Of a stretch of 64,000 bases of DNA, positions 23,138 to 33,002 are shown piece after piece. This stretch comes from REEB76 sp963774895 (lineage in GTDB: Bacteria > Pseudomonadota > Gammaproteobacteria > Natronospirales > REEB76): NCBI GenBank assembly GCA_963774895.1, contig CAVZGN010000003.1:124001-188000 (forward strand), in the 5' to 3' direction. A program made the position numbers and the translations under genes. The notes under the pieces were generated by a model that saw only the letters and a program-made list of their open reading frames with translations, was not told the DNA's origin and did no database searches. Numbering within the stretch: the first letter of the stretch is position 1; each line of letters starts with the position of its first letter.

Positions 23138-25198
23138 CTATTTCGTGTTATCGAGTGAAGTCCAGCGTTTCAGCCAGGCCTTCACCGTAGCGTGCCATTG
23201 GATGCTGTCCTGCGGCTTCTGCACGAAATGGCTCTCATCCGGGAATGTCAGCAGCTCGCTGGGTATGCCGCGGCGTTGCAGTGCAGTGAACGCGCCGAAA
23301 CCCTGGGTCTCGGGTATGCGGTAATCGTGGTCACTATGAATGATGAGCATCGGAACACGCCAGTCCTTCACGTGATCCAGCGGATTGAATTTTTCGTAGT
23401 TGGCCGGATGATCGTACTGTGTACCGCCATTCTCATGTTCTTCAAACCATAACTCGTCGGTGGCGTAGTACATCATGCGCGCATCAAACACGCCGTCGTG
23501 ATCCACCAGGCATTTCCAAGGCTGGTTCCACACGCCCGCGATCCAGTACACCATGTAACCGCCGTAGCTGGCGCCCAAAGCGCAGGCGCGGTTGGCATCC
23601 AGGAACGGATATTTCCTGAGCGCCGCTGCATAGCCTTTCTTGAGGTCTTCCAGCGGGCGGTCGCCCCAGTGCTGGGATATGGCATCCGTGAAGGCCTGGC
23701 CGTAACCGGTGGAACCGTGGAAATTCACCGTCACCACCGCGAATCCCTGACCCGCATAGGTCTCCGGATTCCAGCGGTAATGGAAGTCGTTGGTCCAAGC
23801 GCCTTGCGGACCGCCGTGGATCAGGAAGGCCACGGGATATTTCTTGCCCTCCACGTAGCCCACCGGCTGCATCACGTAGCCTTGCACGGTGTCGCCATGC
23901 CAGCCCTTGAAGGTGTACCACTGCCAGTCACCGAACTGGATGTCTTTGAGACGCGCGGCGTTGAAATAAGTGATCGGGTGGAAATTCTTGCCTGAAGTAT
24001 CTGCCCTATACAGATCGGTTGGATGCTTGAAATCCTGGCGCGCCACGATCATGCGGCTTCCTACCATATTAAATCCAGTGACTGTACCGTCACTCACCAG
24101 CTTGCTGACTGTGCCGCTGTTAACATCCACGGCAAACAGGGCATGATTGCCCCAATCATCCGCGGCGGTATACAGAGTCTTGCCATCGGCTGAGATCTGC
24201 AATGGACCGGCGCTGCGGTCCCAGTGCGGATCAACCTCGTGTTTCTTTCCGGTAGCGATATCCAGTGCCATGATCGCAAAGCGATCGGCTTCGAACCCCG
24301 GGGTCTTCATGGCCAGGTAATACAACGTCTTGCCGTCCGGTGACGCCAAGGGATAGCCGTCCCAGGCCTGGTTGGCTGCGGTCAGATCTTTTGGCGCTGC
24401 TGAACCGTCTGCCGGCACCGCATAGACGTCGAAGTTGGTGGACCAGGCCTGGATCGAGGCACCGGTCTTGACATCGAAGTACACAGTCCTGCCATCCGGC
24501 GAGAATGTGTATTCGCTGTCATCACCCTCGGGCTTGGAAGGGATGTCGCCATCCAGACCGCGGGTGAGCCACAGCGGGCTGCCATCGAGTTTGCCGTCGG
24601 CACCGATGTCGGCCATGAACAGCTGTGAACGGCGACCATCCATCCAGGTATCCCAATGACGGATGAAAAGCTGGGTATAGAGGCGGCCACTGGCCTTGTC
24701 CGCGGCTCTTTTATCCAGTCGCGCCTTGCTGCAGGCGAGATCACCGCAATCGGTGAACACGTCCATGGACACGAGGACGTGTTGGTTATCCGGGGAGATC
24801 TTGAAGTTATTGATGTCCAATGGATAACTGCTGACTTGCTGGGGATTGTCGCCGGGGGCATCCACGCGCCACAGCTGGCTGGAGCCGGATTTCGAGGATA
24901 GGAAATAGAGAAACTTGCCGTCTGTAGACCAGTGTGGGTCGCTGCCTTCCAGGAGTTTCTGTGGTTTGGCGCCGGTTTGTTCCAGGTTCAATAACCATAT
25001 GCTGGTGATGCCCTTGTTGGCGGCGTAATCGGTCTCACGCACCGTAAATGCGACTGTGGAGCCATCCGGTGACAACTGGGGATCGTTGACCCGATCCATC
25101 ATCACCAGATCATGGGCATTGAAGGGGTGAGGTGCATCGGCAGCGAATAACGGGCCAGTCGCCAGCAGCAATGCCAGCGCTGAGAGCAATAGTTTCAT
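23138..25198 (-). CDS. Secreted S9-family prolyl oligopeptidase-like peptidase
   Basis: The 686-residue protein starts with a Sec signal peptide (MKLLLSALALLLATGPLFA, cleavage near residue 20) and so acts in the periplasm or outside. A WD40-like propeller with SPDGSTVAF, SPDNQHVLV, SPDGRTVYF and SPDGKTLYYLA blades leads into a C-terminal alpha/beta hydrolase domain. That domain has the nucleophile S544 in GASYGGY, the aspartate in HSDHDYRIP and the histidine in DESHFVQ. Relatives are dipeptidyl/acylaminoacyl peptidases. The ATG at 25198 follows AGGAG; an upstream start nine codons earlier would spoil the signal peptide. The gene stands alone, divergent from the aminotransferase gene. Confidence 0.92.
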   Translation of the reverse strand: MKLLLSALALLLATGPLFAADAPHPFNAHDLVMMDRVNDPQLSPDGSTVAFTVRETDYAANKGITSIWLLNLEQTGAKPQKLLEGSDPHWSTDGKFLYFLSSKSGSSQLWRVDAPGDNPQQVSSYPLDINNFKISPDNQHVLVSMDVFTDCGDLACSKARLDKRAADKASGRLYTQLFIRHWDTWMDGRRSQLFMADIGADGKLDGSPLWLTRGLDGDIPSKPEGDDSEYTFSPDGRTVYFDVKTGASIQAWSTNFDVYAVPADGSAAPKDLTAANQAWDGYPLASPDGKTLYYLAMKTPGFEADRFAIMALDIATGKKHEVDPHWDRSAGPLQISADGKTLYTAADDWGNHALFAVDVNSGTVSKLVSDGTVTGFNMVGSRMIVARQDFKHPTDLYRADTSGKNFHPITYFNAARLKDIQFGDWQWYTFKGWHGDTVQGYVMQPVGYVEGKKYPVAFLIHGGPQGAWTNDFHYRWNPETYAGQGFAVVTVNFHGSTGYGQAFTDAISQHWGDRPLEDLKKGYAAALRKYPFLDANRACALGASYGGYMVYWIAGVWNQPWKCLVDHDGVFDARMMYYATDELWFEEHENGGTQYDHPANYEKFNPLDHVKDWRVPMLIIHSDHDYRIPETQGFGAFTALQRRGIPSELLTFPDESHFVQKPQDSIQWHATVKAWLKRWTSLDNTK

Positions 25199-25430
25199 TG
25201 GAAGCTCCTGTACTGCGAGGTTCAAGGTCCATGCGCTATCGCATGGCCATGGAAATCAAGGCTAGGGTAGGGCATCTGGGTATCGATTTCCAGGCACAAC
25301 TATGTGTGTTTGGATTCAGTACTATAGCCGCATGCGTGTTTGGACTGTAGCCAGACGACTCCGGTTCATGGTCATAATCCATCCTGGCTATTAGACTACG
25401 CCGGCCGTAACACAGTATTTGGAGAGATCG

Positions 25431-26357
25431 ATGGCGAAAGGTACCCACGATTATCAGCCGGATCCGCGCAATGCGGACATCAAAATCAACATTAACGGTG
25501 AGTTGTTCCCACGTGCCGAAGCCAAGGTCTCGGTGTTCGACAGCGGCTACATTCTGGGCGATGGGGTGTGGGAAGGCCTGCGAGTACATGCCGGCGGCCT
25601 GCCGTTTCTGAATCAGCATCTGGACCGGCTATATGAAGGCGCGAAAGCGCTGGATATGGATATCGGCCTGACACGGGCACAATTGACCACGCGGTTACTG
25701 GATACGCTACGCGCCAACCACATGCGCGATGGCGTGCACATACGGCTGATGGTGACACGCGGCGTGAAGTCCACGCCACACCAGGATCCACGCTTCACCA
25801 TCACGCCTGCGACCGTGGTCATCATCCCGGAGTACAAGCTGCCGCTGCCGGTCACCGTGGAGCAGGGCGTCCGCCTGTTCACTGTGCATGTGCGCCGCGG
25901 ACCTCCGGACGTGCAGGATCCAAAGCTCAACAGCCATTCCAAGTTGAACTGCATCCTGGCCTGCATCCAGACCAGCAAGGCCGGCTACGATGAAGCCCTG
26001 ATGCTCGACCCGCACGGTTTCGTGGCCACCTGCAACTCTACGCATTTCTTCATCGTGCGCAGGGGCGAAGTGTGGACTTCGACCGGCAAGTATTGTCTGG
26101 GCGGCATCACTCGCGGGAATGTCATTCGCCTGTGCCGTGAACAGCACATCCCAGTGTATGAAAAAGATTTCAGCCTCACCGACGTGTACGGCGCCGAAGA
26201 AGCCTTCGTCACCGGCACCTTCGCCGGCCTGGTGCCGGTCACGGAGATCGATGGCCGCCGGGTGAGTGACGGCAATCGCGGTCCCATGGTGCAGCGTCTG
26301 CAGCAACTTTACATGCAACTCATGCAACAGGAGAGCCAGAAAGGTCCACGCGCATGA
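25431..26357 (+). CDS. Class IV aminotransferase (BCAT/D-amino acid transaminase-like)
   Basis: The 308-residue protein is a fold-type IV PLP enzyme with VSVFDSGYILGDGVWEGLRV (residues 33-52), the PLP lysine K171 in NSHSKLNCILA, and the C-terminal phosphate-binding segment EAFVTGTFAGLVPV. Branched-chain aminotransferases, D-alanine transaminases and 4-amino-4-deoxychorismate lyases share this fold and the substrate cannot be fixed by eye. GGAGAG precedes the ATG. Its stop overlaps the start of a sulfotransferase-like gene (ATGA), so the two proteins are co-translated and probably act in one pathway. Confidence 0.88.
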   Translation: MAKGTHDYQPDPRNADIKININGELFPRAEAKVSVFDSGYILGDGVWEGLRVHAGGLPFLNQHLDRLYEGAKALDMDIGLTRAQLTTRLLDTLRANHMRDGVHIRLMVTRGVKSTPHQDPRFTITPATVVIIPEYKLPLPVTVEQGVRLFTVHVRRGPPDVQDPKLNSHSKLNCILACIQTSKAGYDEALMLDPHGFVATCNSTHFFIVRRGEVWTSTGKYCLGGITRGNVIRLCREQHIPVYEKDFSLTDVYGAEEAFVTGTFAGLVPVTEIDGRRVSDGNRGPMVQRLQQLYMQLMQQESQKGPRA

Positions 26358-27094
26358 TGGCCGGTGTGCGCATCGCCATGTGGTCCGGGCCGCGCAACAT
26401 CTCCACGGCCATGATGCGTGCCTGGGAGAATCGTACTGACACCGCTGTCACCGACGAACCGTTCTACGCCTATTACCTCCTCAAAACCGGCACCCGACAT
26501 CCGGGTCGTGAAGAAGTCATGGCCTCGCAACCCACCGAATGGCGGATAGTGGCGGAAATGCTGAAGGGACCGATACCGGGCGGCAAAGCCATCTGGTACC
26601 AGAAGCACATGACCCAGCACATACTTCCCGAGATGCCGTTGGACTGGCTCGATGGATTGATGAACTGTTTCCTGATCCGCGCACCCGAAGAAGTGGTGGC
26701 TTCTTTCACCGTGATCAGACCGGACGCGGCATTGTGGGAATTGGGCTTCGAGCAGCAGGCACGGATCTACGAGCATGTCTGCAGGCAATCGGGCAGACCT
26801 CCGCTAATCCTGGACGCGGCCGACATCCTCAAAGAACCGACCGGCATGCTGCGTGCCCTGTGCACGCGCTTGGGCATCACATTCAGCGAACGCATGCTCC
26901 ACTGGCCGGCGGGTTCGAGGAGCAGCGACGGTGTGTGGGCCAAGAACTGGTACCAGGCGGTGGAGCGATCCACCGGATTCGAGCCGTATAAGGCCCGCGC
27001 CATCAAGCTGACAGACTTCCAGTCACGTCTGGCAGAACAATGCCGGCCGTTCTATGCACGCCTGTGGTCGCAACGGCTCACAGTTTCAGCCTAG
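26354..27094 (+). CDS. Sulfotransferase-like P-loop protein coupled to the aminotransferase
   Basis: The 246-residue protein has an N-terminal 5'-phosphosulfate-loop-like motif (MWSGPRNISTAMMRAWENR, residues 9-27) and the second conserved region LMNCFLIRAPEEVVASF, as in sulfotransferase-family proteins that bind PAPS. The central ILDAADILKEPTGMLRALCTRLGI is also typical. Its acceptor is unknown. Start and reading frame are fixed by the 4-bp overlap with the aminotransferase gene. The pairing suggests a nitrogen-containing small molecule as the common substrate, but this is inference. Confidence 0.78.
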   Translation: MMAGVRIAMWSGPRNISTAMMRAWENRTDTAVTDEPFYAYYLLKTGTRHPGREEVMASQPTEWRIVAEMLKGPIPGGKAIWYQKHMTQHILPEMPLDWLDGLMNCFLIRAPEEVVASFTVIRPDAALWELGFEQQARIYEHVCRQSGRPPLILDAADILKEPTGMLRALCTRLGITFSERMLHWPAGSRSSDGVWAKNWYQAVERSTGFEPYKARAIKLTDFQSRLAEQCRPFYARLWSQRLTVSA

Positions 27095-27194
27095 TCAATC
27101 AAGGCATTTCCCGCGCCGATTCAGTAAAATACGCTGATTCATGCCGTAGCCAGCGCCTGCTCGGCCGGCGATCCCCATATAGCCCGGAGTCTGC

Positions 27195-30100
27195 ATGTCT
27201 CAGCCCGCTGAATCCCAACCTGTGCCGCATGCTGCTTTCGTGTTCGAAGGCGCGGCGCCGGTACTCGAGCCGCTGCGCGCCGCCATCAACGAGTTGTACC
27301 TCGCCGACGAGACCCGCTGTGTGAATGACCTGCTGACGCAGGCGAAACTCGATGAAGCAGCCAGGCAGCGCATCCATCTGCAAGCCACGCAGCTGGTGAA
27401 GGCGGTACGCAGCAACCGCTCGGCCAAGAGCGGCGTGGAAGCGTTCCTGCGCCAGTATGACCTGTCCTCGCAGGAAGGCATGGTGCTCATGTGCCTGGCG
27501 GAAGCCCTGCTTCGCATCCCGGATGCCGACACCGCCGACAAGTTGATACGTGACAAGCTGTTGACGGGCAAATGGGAGGAGCATCTGGGCGCTAGCCCCT
27601 CGATGTTCGTGAATGCGTCCACCTGGGGCCTGATGCTGACCGGGAAAATCATCGCCCTTGACCAGAGCGTGGAGAAAAACCTCTCCAGTTATATGGCCAA
27701 ACTGGTGACCCGCGTCGGTGAACCGATGATCCGCACTGCCTTCCGCCAGGCGATGCGCATCATGGGCCATCAGTTCGTGATGGGGCGCAGCATCGAAGAA
27801 GCGCTCAAGCGCTCCGCCAGCCAGGAGAACCACGCCTACCGGCATTCCTATGACATGCTGGGAGAGGCGGCGCTCACGGCGCGGGATGCGCAACGCTATT
27901 TCGATGACTATACCTACGCCATCGATGCCATCGGAGCGAGTGTAGAAAAAAACATGGGTGTGTTTGCGGCGCCCGGCATCTCCGTGAAACTTTCGGCGCT
28001 GCATCCGCGTTACGAGCTGGCGCAGCGTGGACGGGTGATGCGGGAATTGGCACCCAAGCTGCTGGCATTGGCGGAACGCGCCGCCAAGCATGGCATGGGC
28101 ATGACGGTGGACGCGGAGGAAGCCGACAGGCTGGATCTCTCGCTGGACCTTTTCGAAGCAGTGTACCGCTCGCCAAGCTTGAAAGGCTGGGAAGGTTTCA
28201 GCCTGGCGGTGCAGTCATATCAGAAACGCGGGATCCGTGTCATCGACTGGCTGGTGGCACTGGCCCAGGAGGCCAAGCGCCGCATCCCGGTACGTCTGGT
28301 GAAAGGCGCATATTGGGATAGCGAGATCAAGCGCGCCCAGGAGCGCGGTCTCGAGGGTTATCCGGTGTTCACCCGCAAAGCCAACACCGATGTCGCTTAT
28401 CTGGCCTGTGCGCGCAAGCTGCTGGGAGCGCGCGAGCGGTTGTATCCCATGTTCGCCACGCACAATGCCCATACCCTCGCCAGCGTGCTGGAGATGGCCG
28501 GCGATAATCCCGAATATGAATTCCAGCGCCTGCATGGCATGGGCGAAGAGCTGTATGCCGAAGCCATGGGCGCACACAAATCCAGGGTCAATTGCCGGGT
28601 GTACGCGCCGGTCGGCAGCCACGAGGACCTGCTCCCGTATCTGGTGAGGCGTCTGCTGGAGAACGGTTCCAATACTTCGTTCGTGAACCGTATCGTTGAC
28701 GAGAACGTACCGGTGGCGTCTATCGCCGCCGACCCGGTGGCGGAAGTGGAAGCCCTGGCGGTGAAACCGCATCCGCGCATCCCGCTGCCGGCGGATATTT
28801 ACGGCGCCAAACGGCGCAATTCGCGCGGCATGAATCTCACCGACGAGGCAGTGCTCGCGCGGCTGGCGGAGAACATGCACAAAGCCATGCAGCGTGAATG
28901 GTCAGCCAAACCCATCGTCGGCGGCCAGGAGCTCGGCGGCAAACAAAAGCCTTCGCTAAATCCCGCAGACATTCGCCAGACCGTGGGCCTGATTTACGAA
29001 GCAGACGCCGACACCATCCGCAAGGCCGTGGATTTGGCTGCCGCCGCGCAGCCTGGCTGGGACATGACGCCGGCTGTGGAGCGCGCCCGCATCCTGCGCC
29101 GCGGCGCAGACTTGTTCGAGGTACACACCGCCGAGCTCATGGCGCTGTGCGTGCGCGAGGCCGGCAAGACCATCCCCGATGCGCTGTCCGAAGTGCGCGA
29201 AGCGGTGGACTACCTGCGTTACTATGCGGAACGCGCCGAAGAGGATTTCGGCAAGCCGCAGCGCCTGCCGGGACCTACCGGAGAATCCAACGAACTGTGG
29301 CTGCAGGGTCGCGGCGTGTTCGTATGCATCAGCCCCTGGAATTTTCCGCTGGCGATCTTCACTGGCCAGATGAGCGCGACGCTGGCGGCGGGCAATACCG
29401 TACTGGTCAAGCCGGCCGAACAAACTTCGCTGATCGGCGCACAGGCGGTGCGCTTGCTGCATGCCGCCGGTGTGCCGGGCGACGTGCTGCACTTCATCCC
29501 GGGGCGCGGCTCGGTGGTGGGACAGCATGCGGTGGCGGATGCGCGCATCGCCGGTGTGGCCTTCACCGGCTCCACCGAGACCGCCAAGGTCATTCACCAG
29601 ACGCTCGCCAACCGTGACGGCATCATCCCGGCACTGATCGCCGAAACCGGCGGCCAAAACGCCATGCTGGTGGATTCCTCGGCCTTGCCGGAACAAGTGG
29701 TTTTGGATGTGGTGTCCAGCGCCTTCAACAGCGCCGGGCAGCGCTGTTCGGCTTTGCGTGTGCTGTTCGTGCAGGAGGAGATCGCGCCGCGAGTCATCGA
29801 AGTGCTGAGCGGTTATCTGGATGAATTACACATCGGCGACCCGGCTTTTATTGACACCGACGTCGGCCCGGTGATCGATGCCGCCTCCAAGCAAGAACTC
29901 GAGAAGCACAAGGAGTGGATCAAGAGCCAGGGCAAGGTATTACGCGAACTCAAGCTGCCGACTGATTGTGCCAACGGCACTTATGTGACCCCCATGGCGG
30001 TCGAACTGCCATCGCTGGATATCCTGAAACGTGAGGTGTTTGGGCCGGTTTTGCATGTGATCCGTTTCAAGTCCGGCGAGCTGGATGCGGTCATCGACAG

Positions 30101-30386
30101 CATCAATCGCACCGGCTATGGCCTGACGTTGGGCGTGCATTCACGCATCGACAGCCAGGCGCAGTATATCCAGCGCCGCATCCGCGTGGGTAATGTGTAT
30201 ATCAATCGCAACATTATCGGTGCGGTGGTGGGCGTGCAGCCGTTCGGCGGACAGGGATTGTCCGGCACTGGACCCAAAGCCGGTGGGCCGCATTACATGC
30301 TGCGTTTTGCCACGGAACGTACCGTGACCATCAACACCGCGGCCGTGGGCGGGAATACCACGCTGCTGTCATTGGGTGATGGGTGA
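27195..30386 (+). CDS. putA: Bifunctional proline dehydrogenase / L-glutamate gamma-semialdehyde dehydrogenase
   Basis: The 1063-residue enzyme oxidises proline to glutamate in two steps. The FAD-dependent PRODH domain is in the first half (FAAPGISVKLSALHPRYE-like segment, VDAEEADRLDLSLDL, RLVKGAYWDSEIKRAQ, with RVYAPVGSHEDLLPYLVRRLLENG at its end). The NAD-dependent aldehyde dehydrogenase domain follows from about residue 600, with E817 (AETGG) and the nucleophile C851 (NSAGQRCSAL). The N-terminal ribbon-helix-helix DNA-binding domain of E. coli PutA (1320 residues) is absent, so it should not repress its own gene. sdaA follows after 13 bp. Confidence 0.96.
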   Translation: MSQPAESQPVPHAAFVFEGAAPVLEPLRAAINELYLADETRCVNDLLTQAKLDEAARQRIHLQATQLVKAVRSNRSAKSGVEAFLRQYDLSSQEGMVLMCLAEALLRIPDADTADKLIRDKLLTGKWEEHLGASPSMFVNASTWGLMLTGKIIALDQSVEKNLSSYMAKLVTRVGEPMIRTAFRQAMRIMGHQFVMGRSIEEALKRSASQENHAYRHSYDMLGEAALTARDAQRYFDDYTYAIDAIGASVEKNMGVFAAPGISVKLSALHPRYELAQRGRVMRELAPKLLALAERAAKHGMGMTVDAEEADRLDLSLDLFEAVYRSPSLKGWEGFSLAVQSYQKRGIRVIDWLVALAQEAKRRIPVRLVKGAYWDSEIKRAQERGLEGYPVFTRKANTDVAYLACARKLLGARERLYPMFATHNAHTLASVLEMAGDNPEYEFQRLHGMGEELYAEAMGAHKSRVNCRVYAPVGSHEDLLPYLVRRLLENGSNTSFVNRIVDENVPVASIAADPVAEVEALAVKPHPRIPLPADIYGAKRRNSRGMNLTDEAVLARLAENMHKAMQREWSAKPIVGGQELGGKQKPSLNPADIRQTVGLIYEADADTIRKAVDLAAAAQPGWDMTPAVERARILRRGADLFEVHTAELMALCVREAGKTIPDALSEVREAVDYLRYYAERAEEDFGKPQRLPGPTGESNELWLQGRGVFVCISPWNFPLAIFTGQMSATLAAGNTVLVKPAEQTSLIGAQAVRLLHAAGVPGDVLHFIPGRGSVVGQHAVADARIAGVAFTGSTETAKVIHQTLANRDGIIPALIAETGGQNAMLVDSSALPEQVVLDVVSSAFNSAGQRCSALRVLFVQEEIAPRVIEVLSGYLDELHIGDPAFIDTDVGPVIDAASKQELEKHKEWIKSQGKVLRELKLPTDCANGTYVTPMAVELPSLDILKREVFGPVLHVIRFKSGELDAVIDSINRTGYGLTLGVHSRIDSQAQYIQRRIRVGNVYINRNIIGAVVGVQPFGGQGLSGTGPKAGGPHYMLRFATERTVTINTAAVGGNTTLLSLGDG

Positions 30387-30399
30387 GAGTAGCGCGCAT

Positions 30400-31767
30400 A
30401 TGTCCATAAGTGTTTTCGATATGCTCAAGATCGGTATCGGCCCGTCCAGCTCGCATACCGTTGGCCCCATGCGTGCGGCGCGTCAGTTCCTTTTGGATCT
30501 AGAGGGCAAGCAGCTTTTTGATGACACAGTGCAGGTCGTGGCGCAGCTCTACGGCTCACTGGCATTGACCGGCAAGGGCCATGGAACGGACCGTGCTGTA
30601 CTGTTGGGTCTAGAAGGGCAAACTCCGGATGATGTGGATCCGGACAGCATCGACCAACGACTGGCACGCGTTCGCAGTTCCGGCAAGATAAAACTGCTCG
30701 GCAAACGGGAAATCGCATTTGACGAGCCCATGAACCTCCTGTTCCACAAGGATCAGGTGTTACCCAAGCATTCCAACGGCCTGCGATTCACGGCGCTGGA
30801 CGCCGCTGGCAAGACGCTTCTGATAGATGAGTTCTATTCCATCGGTGGCGGTTTCATCATCCGCGGCGCCGATGACGAAGGTGACGCCGCAGCAGCCGAA
30901 GTTAAGTTGCCATACCCCATCACCTCGGCTGAGGGATTACTGTCGCTCTGCGACCAACACGCCTTACGCATGGACCAGCTCATGCTGGAAAATGAAAAGG
31001 CCTGGCGCAGCGAAGCAGACACCCGCGCAGGCCTGCTGAAGATCTGGCGGGTGATGCAGGCTTGTGTGCAGCGTGGCATACGCGAAGCGGGCGAGCTGCC
31101 CGGCGGCCTGCATGTCATACGGCGTGCACCCAAGTTGTACCGCGACCTTTCCCGGCAACAAAAGACCACGGCGCTGGATGCCATGGATTGGGTGAACCTG
31201 TGGGCCCTGGCGGTCAACGAAGAAAACGCCGCCGGCGGGCGGGTGGTGACCGCACCTACCAACGGTGCGGCCGGCATCATTCCGTCGGTCGGACATTATT
31301 ACCTGCGTTTCGTGGATGGCGCCGATGATGCAGGCATCCTGCGGTATCTGCTGACGGCGGCTGCTATAGGCATTTTGTACAAGCAGAATGCCTCCATCTC
31401 CGGCGCCGAGATGGGTTGTCAGGGAGAAGTAGGCGTGGCCTGTTCCATGGCGGCCGGCGGCCTGGTATCCGCCATGGGTGGCAGCAATGGTCAGATCGAA
31501 AATGCCGCCGAGATCGGCATGGAACATAACCTGGGTCTGACCTGTGACCCGGTGGGTGGCCTGGTGCAGATCCCGTGTATCGAGCGCAATGCCATGGGCG
31601 CGGTCAAAGCCATCAATGCTGCGCGCCTGGCCCAGCATGGTGACGGCCAACACCGTGTATCGCTCGATCAGGTCATTGCCACCATGCGCCAAACCGGCCA
31701 GGACATGCGCAGTATCTACAAAGAGACCTCGCTGGGAGGCTTGGCGGTCAACGTCACCGAGTGTTGA
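30400..31767 (+). CDS. sdaA: L-serine dehydratase (iron-sulfur)
   Basis: The 455-residue single-chain L-serine deaminase makes pyruvate and ammonia from L-serine. The N-terminal part has MSISVFDMLKIGIGPSSSHT, and the C-terminal part has the glycine- and cysteine-rich region GCQGEVGVACSMAAGG and CDPVGGLVQIPC that binds the 4Fe-4S cluster. The ATG at 30400 begins exactly as in relatives; an in-frame ATG at 30376 overlaps the end of putA. The short gap to putA and common orientation suggest a proline/serine catabolic operon. Which paralogue (sdaA or sdaB) is not distinguished by sequence; the symbol is used for the family. Confidence 0.94.
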   Translation: MSISVFDMLKIGIGPSSSHTVGPMRAARQFLLDLEGKQLFDDTVQVVAQLYGSLALTGKGHGTDRAVLLGLEGQTPDDVDPDSIDQRLARVRSSGKIKLLGKREIAFDEPMNLLFHKDQVLPKHSNGLRFTALDAAGKTLLIDEFYSIGGGFIIRGADDEGDAAAAEVKLPYPITSAEGLLSLCDQHALRMDQLMLENEKAWRSEADTRAGLLKIWRVMQACVQRGIREAGELPGGLHVIRRAPKLYRDLSRQQKTTALDAMDWVNLWALAVNEENAAGGRVVTAPTNGAAGIIPSVGHYYLRFVDGADDAGILRYLLTAAAIGILYKQNASISGAEMGCQGEVGVACSMAAGGLVSAMGGSNGQIENAAEIGMEHNLGLTCDPVGGLVQIPCIERNAMGAVKAINAARLAQHGDGQHRVSLDQVIATMRQTGQDMRSIYKETSLGGLAVNVTEC

Positions 31768-31838
31768 TGGCGCGTTTGACCATTCTTGCTTCTTGGGAAT
31801 TGTATTGTGATTCCCAGTTCAGATAGACGGAGATAACA

Positions 31839-32813
31839 GTGCAACAACTTGCACGGCGCAAACTTGGCCGGCAGGGCCTAACGGTGTCCGCCCTGGGTCT
31901 CGGCTGCATGGGCATGTCGGATTTCTACAAGGGCGGCAGCGAAAGCGAGTCCATCGCAACCATCCACCAGGCACTGGATCAGGGCATCAACTTCCTGGAT
32001 ACCGCGGATATGTACGGCCCGTTCACCAACGAGCAGTTGGTAGGCAAGGCCCTCAAAGGCCGGCGCGACGGCGTCATTATCGCTACCAAATTCGGTAACC
32101 AGCGCAGCCCGGGTGGCAAGTTCCTGGGCGTCAATGGCCGGCCGGAATACGTGCGCGCCTGCTGTGATGCATCACTCAAGCGTCTGGGCATTACTCAGAT
32201 TGATCTGTATTACCAGCACCGCGTGGATACCAAGGTTCCCATCGAAGAGACAGTCGGTGCCATGGCGGAACTGGTAAAGGCTGGCAAGGTGCGCTACCTG
32301 GGTTTATCGGAAGCGGCACCCGCCACTATCAGGCGCGCCCACAAGGTCCACCCCATCAGTGCCCTGCAGACGGAATACTCCCTCTGGAGCCGTGATCCCG
32401 AGGCCGAGATCCTGCCGACAGTGCGGGAGCTGGGTATCGGTTTTGTGGCCTATAGTCTTCTGGGGCGTGGATTTCTGACAGGACGCTTCAAAAAACCGGA
32501 GGATTTGCCGGAAGGTGACTGGCGTCACAACCACCCACGTTTCCAGGGCGCGAATTTCCAGAAAAACCTGGAATTGGTTCAGCTTGTACAAGAGATTGCC
32601 CGGAATAAGAACCTGAGCCCATCCCAGCTGGCCCTCAGCTGGCTGCTGCATCAGGGAAACGACATCGTTCCTATCCCAGGTACCAAGCAGCGCAAGTATT
32701 TGGAGGAGAATGTCACTGCTCTCGATGTAAACCTGAGCAGTGCAGACCTGCGTAAAATCGATGCCTGCTTCCCGCGTGGCCTGGCTCTGCCGGAGAGCGA
32801 TATCCAGATATGA
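31839..32813 (+). CDS. Aldo/keto reductase (AKR13-like)
   Basis: The 324-residue TIM-barrel NADPH-dependent reductase has the catalytic tetrad D55, Y59 (DTADMYGPF), K84 (IATKFGN) and H127 (YYQHRVD). The NADP-binding C-terminal block is PIPGTKQRKYLEENV. GLGCMGMSDFY near the N-terminus is typical of the AKR13/YakC-type group that reduces broad aldehydes. The start is a GTG at 31839 behind GGAG. It may follow sdaA on one transcript, but a small inverted repeat (GGGAAT...ATTCCC) lies in the gap. The physiological substrate is unknown. Confidence 0.9.
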   Translation: MQQLARRKLGRQGLTVSALGLGCMGMSDFYKGGSESESIATIHQALDQGINFLDTADMYGPFTNEQLVGKALKGRRDGVIIATKFGNQRSPGGKFLGVNGRPEYVRACCDASLKRLGITQIDLYYQHRVDTKVPIEETVGAMAELVKAGKVRYLGLSEAAPATIRRAHKVHPISALQTEYSLWSRDPEAEILPTVRELGIGFVAYSLLGRGFLTGRFKKPEDLPEGDWRHNHPRFQGANFQKNLELVQLVQEIARNKNLSPSQLALSWLLHQGNDIVPIPGTKQRKYLEENVTALDVNLSSADLRKIDACFPRGLALPESDIQI

Positions 32814-32944
32814 GTACGGTTAATCGTTAACAGTTGAAAGCGGCGCAGCGTAATTCAATGCTCTACCCGTGCCCATAGACTACGATTTGAAGGCCTTCGA
32901 TTGCCGATGATACATTATGTCCAAAACCTAGCCAGGTTATTTTC

Positions 32945-32972
32945 TTGACGACAAGCCAAATAAACATATACT
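32945..32972 (+). promoter_or_regulatory. lexA promoter
   Basis: A -35 TTGACG (32945-32950) and a -10 TATACT (32967-32972) are spaced by 16 bp. The LexA box begins within the -10, so repressor binding would exclude RNA polymerase. Confidence 0.75.
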
Positions 32973-32988
32973 GTATTTAAATACAGTT
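32969..32988. promoter_or_regulatory. LexA (SOS) box
   Basis: TACTGTATTTAAATACAGTT contains CTGT-N8-ACAG with a fully palindromic centre, the gammaproteobacterial SOS consensus. It lies 14 bp before the lexA start codon and supports autoregulation. Confidence 0.93.
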
Positions 32989-33002
32989 TATCGGCACTAT
33001 TT

